From assembly GCA_019912965.1 (NCBI GenBank), contig JAIOHM010000023.1, positions 1 through 64,000 of the forward strand: 64,000 bases of DNA, given 5' to 3'. The stretch's first letter is position 1. The number at the start of each line of letters is the position of its first letter. The position numbers were made by a program, and so were the translations under genes. The DNA comes from Anaerolineae bacterium (GTDB lineage: Bacteria > Chloroflexota > Anaerolineae > Aggregatilineales > Phototrophicaceae). The notes below the pieces were generated by a model. That model was not told where the DNA came from and made no database searches. It saw only the letters and a program-made list of their open reading frames with translations. Positions 61,134 through 64,000 of this stretch are shown piece by piece.

Positions 61134-62241
61134 ATGTACTCAACACCGGTTTCCACACTTTGCGATTGGCGATTGCCCGTTCCCGTACAGCGTCGATGTG
61201 TTCCGGCGTTACAGCAGCTTCAAAACTGCGGAATCCACTGAGTTTGAAGCCGTGCCGCCCTGCAATCCCGCCGATCTCGCGCGCCTGTGCCTCGCTGATT
61301 TCCTTGCCGATGGTGTAATCCTCGTAGCGCCCTTCCAGCGCCAGCGCCATCGTCTCCGCCATGCAGGCATAAGCCATGCGCGGCGGAAAACCGAAGTTGA
61401 AGCCGAAATCCGGTTCGCCGGGGACTTCGATCATTCCGCCTTCGATCACCAGCACGTCGTCGCGTTCCGCCGCGACCTGCTTGGAAACATCACGTGGGCG
61501 GGCAACATCGCAGACCACCGCCCCCGGTTTCAGGTGACGGGGTTCAATCACCGTATGCACCGCGCTGGTCACGGTCAAAATCAGATCAGCCGGATAAATC
61601 GCCCGCATATCGGTGCTGGCGCTGACTTCCGCGCCCAAGCCTTCACACATCTCCCGCACCGATTCGGTCGCATCCTCGCGCCGTCCGACCAACACCAATT
61701 TGGCACATTCCCGTGCCAGCATGGTCGCACAGGTTTTCCCAATCGCGCCCGTCGCCCCCACAACCGCGACGGTCGCCTCGCTCATTTGGATGTCCATCGC
61801 GCGGGCTGCCTCGCGGATAGCCTCAACGGCCATTGTGATGGTGTAGCTGTCTCCGGTCGTCACTGGAATTTCCAGTCGGTCAGCAATCGTGTGTCCTGCA
61901 TCCCCGATGACCGAGGTGTACGCCCCCAAGCCCAGGATGCGCGCACCCAATTCCTCGGCCATGTGTCCGCAAGCCACGATTTTCCGGTAAGCCATCTCCA
62001 CCGGGACAGACATCATGGTCGGCGGGGTGAAGGGGCAGGCCAAGAGCCAGCCGCGTAGTTCACGCCCGGTCGCCTGTGAAACGATGCCCTTTATTTCGGA
62101 AAGGTAAACAGGAGGGAAGTAGCGCGAGAAAAAATTAATCTGGCCTTCCGTCAGGATTTTGCCCAGCAGGGGGTATTTCCGTGCCACATCCTGCTTGATA
62201 TGAATTGGATGGATGATGAATGCGAACGTATCTTCTGCCAT
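61132..62241 (-). CDS. Acyl-ACP-reductase-like protein (AAR/COG5322)
   Basis: 369 residues. Cyanobacterial long-chain acyl-[ACP] reductase makes fatty aldehyde from acyl-ACP with NADPH. This protein matches along the length: N-terminal domain with RYFPPVYLSEIKGIVSQATG and GLGAYTSVIGDAG, middle VTTGDSYTITMAVEAIREAA, Rossmann VAVVGATGAIGKTCATML, and a C-terminal block AYACMAETMALALEG. Its Cys293 falls where the acyl-thioester cysteine (Cys294 in Synechococcus elongatus AAR, from memory) is expected. GGGGAGG before the ATG at 62241. No aldehyde decarbonylase gene in the window. The product is inference. Confidence 0.8.
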   Translation of the reverse strand: MAEDTFAFIIHPIHIKQDVARKYPLLGKILTEGQINFFSRYFPPVYLSEIKGIVSQATGRELRGWLLACPFTPPTMMSVPVEMAYRKIVACGHMAEELGARILGLGAYTSVIGDAGHTIADRLEIPVTTGDSYTITMAVEAIREAARAMDIQMSEATVAVVGATGAIGKTCATMLARECAKLVLVGRREDATESVREMCEGLGAEVSASTDMRAIYPADLILTVTSAVHTVIEPRHLKPGAVVCDVARPRDVSKQVAAERDDVLVIEGGMIEVPGEPDFGFNFGFPPRMAYACMAETMALALEGRYEDYTIGKEISEAQAREIGGIAGRHGFKLSGFRSFEAAVTPEHIDAVRERAIANRKVWKPVLST

Positions 62242-62358
62242 GTAGTGCCTCCCCAACGGTTCCTTGTGCTACCCTCATCTTACAAGGGATAAGCACAAAT
62301 GAACCTTAATGTGGTTTGGCGTTTATGGTCTGTAATTTCTCTCACCCATTATTGGGGA

Positions 62359-63741
62359 TTATCCCCAGTTTGACCAGTTGGCCTCTGGTTCGCTTTCTGC
62401 CTCGCCCTGACGTGGATACCGCCGGGGAATATTCATGGGCTTGCCCTGAATCAGCAAATTGTGGTGGTCGCTTTCTTCGTAGGTAATGTCCCGGCTGACG
62501 ACGCGGCGCTGTGGCGAGGCCACCAGTACCACATCCGACTCAATCATTCGTCCGGGGAACACAATCATGCCCGAACCAATCCGGCAGTTATGCCCGACTG
62601 CACCCCCCAACACCACCTGATTCACGTTCTCCAGCTTGCCATCCACATTGGTCGCGCGGATAGGGCGGGGAATAAGACGGGAGTCGCCGTGTGCTGTGCG
62701 GATTTCCTCCGGCACAAGGTTGAAATCGGTGAAGGTGCTGCCCGCGCCGACGAAGCTGTTGCGCCCGATCACACACATTTGCAGGCAGGTATTTTGTGCC
62801 AGAATCGTGTTGTCCATCATGGCTGTCATAAACATTGACGCGCGGAAAGGCAAAAAGCAGTGATTGCCGATGGTGCTTAACATCACATGGCAGCTTTGCG
62901 AAATGTTTACGTTATCCCCAATCGAGCAGTTGTCGATTACCGCGCCGGGGCCAATCGTACAGTTATCGCCTATCGTGGTCGGTCCATTGATGATAGCCGA
63001 GGGGTCAATCACACAATCCTTGCCCACCTTGACCACTGCCGAGGTTGTCATGATCTGCTTTTGTTCGATGATGCCACGCCATAACAGTTTGAGCGAGAGG
63101 AAGTTATTCTTTTTAATCGATTCTTCAAGACGGCTGCCGCGTGTGAACACGCCGAAGATCACCGCTGCGTAGTACACATGCACCCAGCTTTCGACCGAAA
63201 GCACTGCCCGTGCGGGTAGATAATGGGTCAGGTCGCCGCGATCCTGTGCCATGAAGTCCGGGACGCTGTAGAAGCCTTTTTCCTCAAAGCCGCTGGGGAT
63301 GATGATCGGGCGCGGTTTCTCCTCGGTATAACCTTTGGGAAAATACCACAGATCAAGCAGGAGAATCGGCTTCCCTTTTTCGTCCTGCCCACGTTCGATG
63401 TCGGTGGTCAGGGGCAGGGTGTAGGTGAGATAGGCTTTATCATCCGCAGGCAGCGCCGCGCGGCAGGGGCGTTTGGCCTTGATGGCCTCGTCCATGAAGA
63501 ATTGAAAGAATTCTTTATCGAACCACAGGTTGTCGCGGTAAACAATCGCCTCGCCCGTTCCGATATCGCGGATTTGATCTTTGGTGTGGAAGGTGCGCCC
63601 CAGTTCCAACCGCCCTTTGAAGTATTGTGCAAACAATTCTTCCTGATGAAACCGGAGAAGTTGTGTGCCGATGGTCAGCTCACTGGCAGGTTGGTTGAAA
63701 GGTAGCACATGCCGCTGATCTTCAAGAATATATCGATACAT
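62359..63741 (-). CDS. Hexapeptide-repeat (left-handed beta-helix) protein
   Basis: 460 residues. Residues 1-240 are an unassigned mixed domain with aromatic-rich stretches (NLWFDKEFFQFFMDEAIKAK, SVESWVHVYYAAVIFGVF). From about 245 to 410 there is a hexapeptide-repeat helix: DCVIDPSAIINGPTTIGDNC, TIGPGAVIDNCSIGDNVNIS and IGRNSFVGAGSTFTDFNLVP, a fold used by acyl- and nucleotidyl-transferases such as GlmU. The final 45 residues are polar. GGAAGGAG precedes the ATG. It lies between the hydrolase and the reductase in one leftward unit. Confidence 0.78.
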   Translation of the reverse strand: MYRYILEDQRHVLPFNQPASELTIGTQLLRFHQEELFAQYFKGRLELGRTFHTKDQIRDIGTGEAIVYRDNLWFDKEFFQFFMDEAIKAKRPCRAALPADDKAYLTYTLPLTTDIERGQDEKGKPILLLDLWYFPKGYTEEKPRPIIIPSGFEEKGFYSVPDFMAQDRGDLTHYLPARAVLSVESWVHVYYAAVIFGVFTRGSRLEESIKKNNFLSLKLLWRGIIEQKQIMTTSAVVKVGKDCVIDPSAIINGPTTIGDNCTIGPGAVIDNCSIGDNVNISQSCHVMLSTIGNHCFLPFRASMFMTAMMDNTILAQNTCLQMCVIGRNSFVGAGSTFTDFNLVPEEIRTAHGDSRLIPRPIRATNVDGKLENVNQVVLGGAVGHNCRIGSGMIVFPGRMIESDVVLVASPQRRVVSRDITYEESDHHNLLIQGKPMNIPRRYPRQGEAESEPEANWSNWG

Positions 63742-63787
63742 AGCTGACTCCTTCCTGATGCAAATCTAGAGTCTGAACAAGGAAGTC

Positions 63788-64000
63788 TCAGCCGTTGTTC
63801 AGGAAATCACGCACGGTACGGTGAAAGCGTTCCGGTTCGTCCAGCATCGGGAAATGACCGGAGTTTTGAAACAATTCAACTTTGCTGTGAGGAACGTATT
63901 GTTGGAGGAGTTTATGCTGGTTGGGGTTGACGATCAAATCACGTGCGCCATAGATGCCCATCACAGGCAGCTTGACTGAACTCATAAGTGGGCGCAAATC
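63788..64000 (-). CDS. Alpha/beta hydrolase, N-terminal part outside window
   Basis: C-terminal 70 residues of an alpha/beta hydrolase; the frame continues past the window's right edge. The catalytic acid (GIYGARDLIVNP) and histidine (LFQNSGHFPMLDEPERFHRT) are present; the nucleophile is out of view. It is upstream of the hexapeptide-repeat gene in the same direction with a 46-base gap, so probably the first visible gene of that operon. Confidence 0.82.
   Translation of the reverse strand, partial: DLRPLMSSVKLPVMGIYGARDLIVNPNQHKLLQQYVPHSKVELFQNSGHFPMLDEPERFHRTVRDFLNNG

Noticed and set aside
61081..62058. Long open frame (325 codons) on the + strand opposite the acyl-ACP-reductase-like gene
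   Set aside because: It is antisense to a clear family match, begins in tandem repeats and its product is Arg/His-rich and unlike any protein family.
61132..62241. Complete cyanobacterial-type alkane pathway
   Set aside because: No aldehyde deformylating oxygenase gene is found in the window, so only the reductase-like step can be claimed.
1..64000. Mobile element or prophage insertion
   Set aside because: No transposase, integrase, recombinase, capsid or terminase gene and no long terminal repeats are seen.

Overview
The window reads as a chromosomal segment of a Chloroflexota bacterium, most likely from the Anaerolineae or a relative. This is inferred from gene style and was not tested by phylogeny. 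Pointers are a giant multi-GAF sensor kinase, several secreted WD40-type beta-propeller proteins, a GET3/ArsA ATPase with a C-terminal HSP20-like domain, UbiB, DUF5946, a PucC-type transporter, and intergenic spacers full of short palindromic repeats. Many starts have a clear Shine-Dalgarno sequence. I see no rRNA, tRNA, transposase, phage gene or CRISPR array.

Layout. 1-4.7 kb: a sugar operon (binding protein cut by the window edge, permease, single-domain ATPase, PfkB kinase, LacD/YihT-type aldolase) closed by a strong terminator. 4.8-12.9 kb: stand-alone AAA ATPase, small membrane protein, HicB-like protein, ornithine-cyclodeaminase-family enzyme convergent with a cupin phosphomannose-isomerase-like protein, then GET3/ArsA overlapping UbiB, and DUF5946. 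12.9-19.4 kb: WD40 lipoprotein, a repeat-rich spacer, acetyltransferase, a divergent XRE regulator/YtxH-like pair with a palindromic operator candidate, a His-rich membrane protein and a four-repeat SH3b secreted protein. 19.6-26.1 kb: pmbA and tldD, an MFS exporter, two coupled WD40 proteins. 26-32 kb: two GT39-type membrane glycosyltransferases sharing an in-frame repeat, and two unknown exported proteins.

32.3-43.7 kb: a signalling island with a receiver/degenerate GGDEF regulator, a 2736-residue histidine kinase (about twelve GAF and three PAS domains), a CheY-like receiver, an alpha/beta-hydrolase without its nucleophile serine, and thiamine pyrophosphokinase. 43.7-52 kb: DUF402, universal stress protein, PucC-like transporter, ferrochelatase, a VapB-like antitoxin with an internally deleted vapC, MurJ, and a small operon of a DinB/MDMPI-fold protein, an MBL hydrolase and a STAS-like protein. 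52-59 kb: WD40 protein, xseB and xseA, BioY, a monooxygenase-fold protein, FabI and a D-2-hydroxyacid dehydrogenase. 59-64 kb: a Nif11-domain protein, an AlkC-like DNA glycosylase, and a leftward operon of an alpha/beta hydrolase, a hexapeptide-repeat protein and a close relative of cyanobacterial acyl-ACP reductase.

The least expected content is: the acyl-ACP reductase operon; a PucC homologue with no other photosynthesis gene nearby; several dispersed repeat families, including one read in frame inside two glycosyltransferases; the fossil vapC; and the nucleophile-less hydrolase beside a signalling array.
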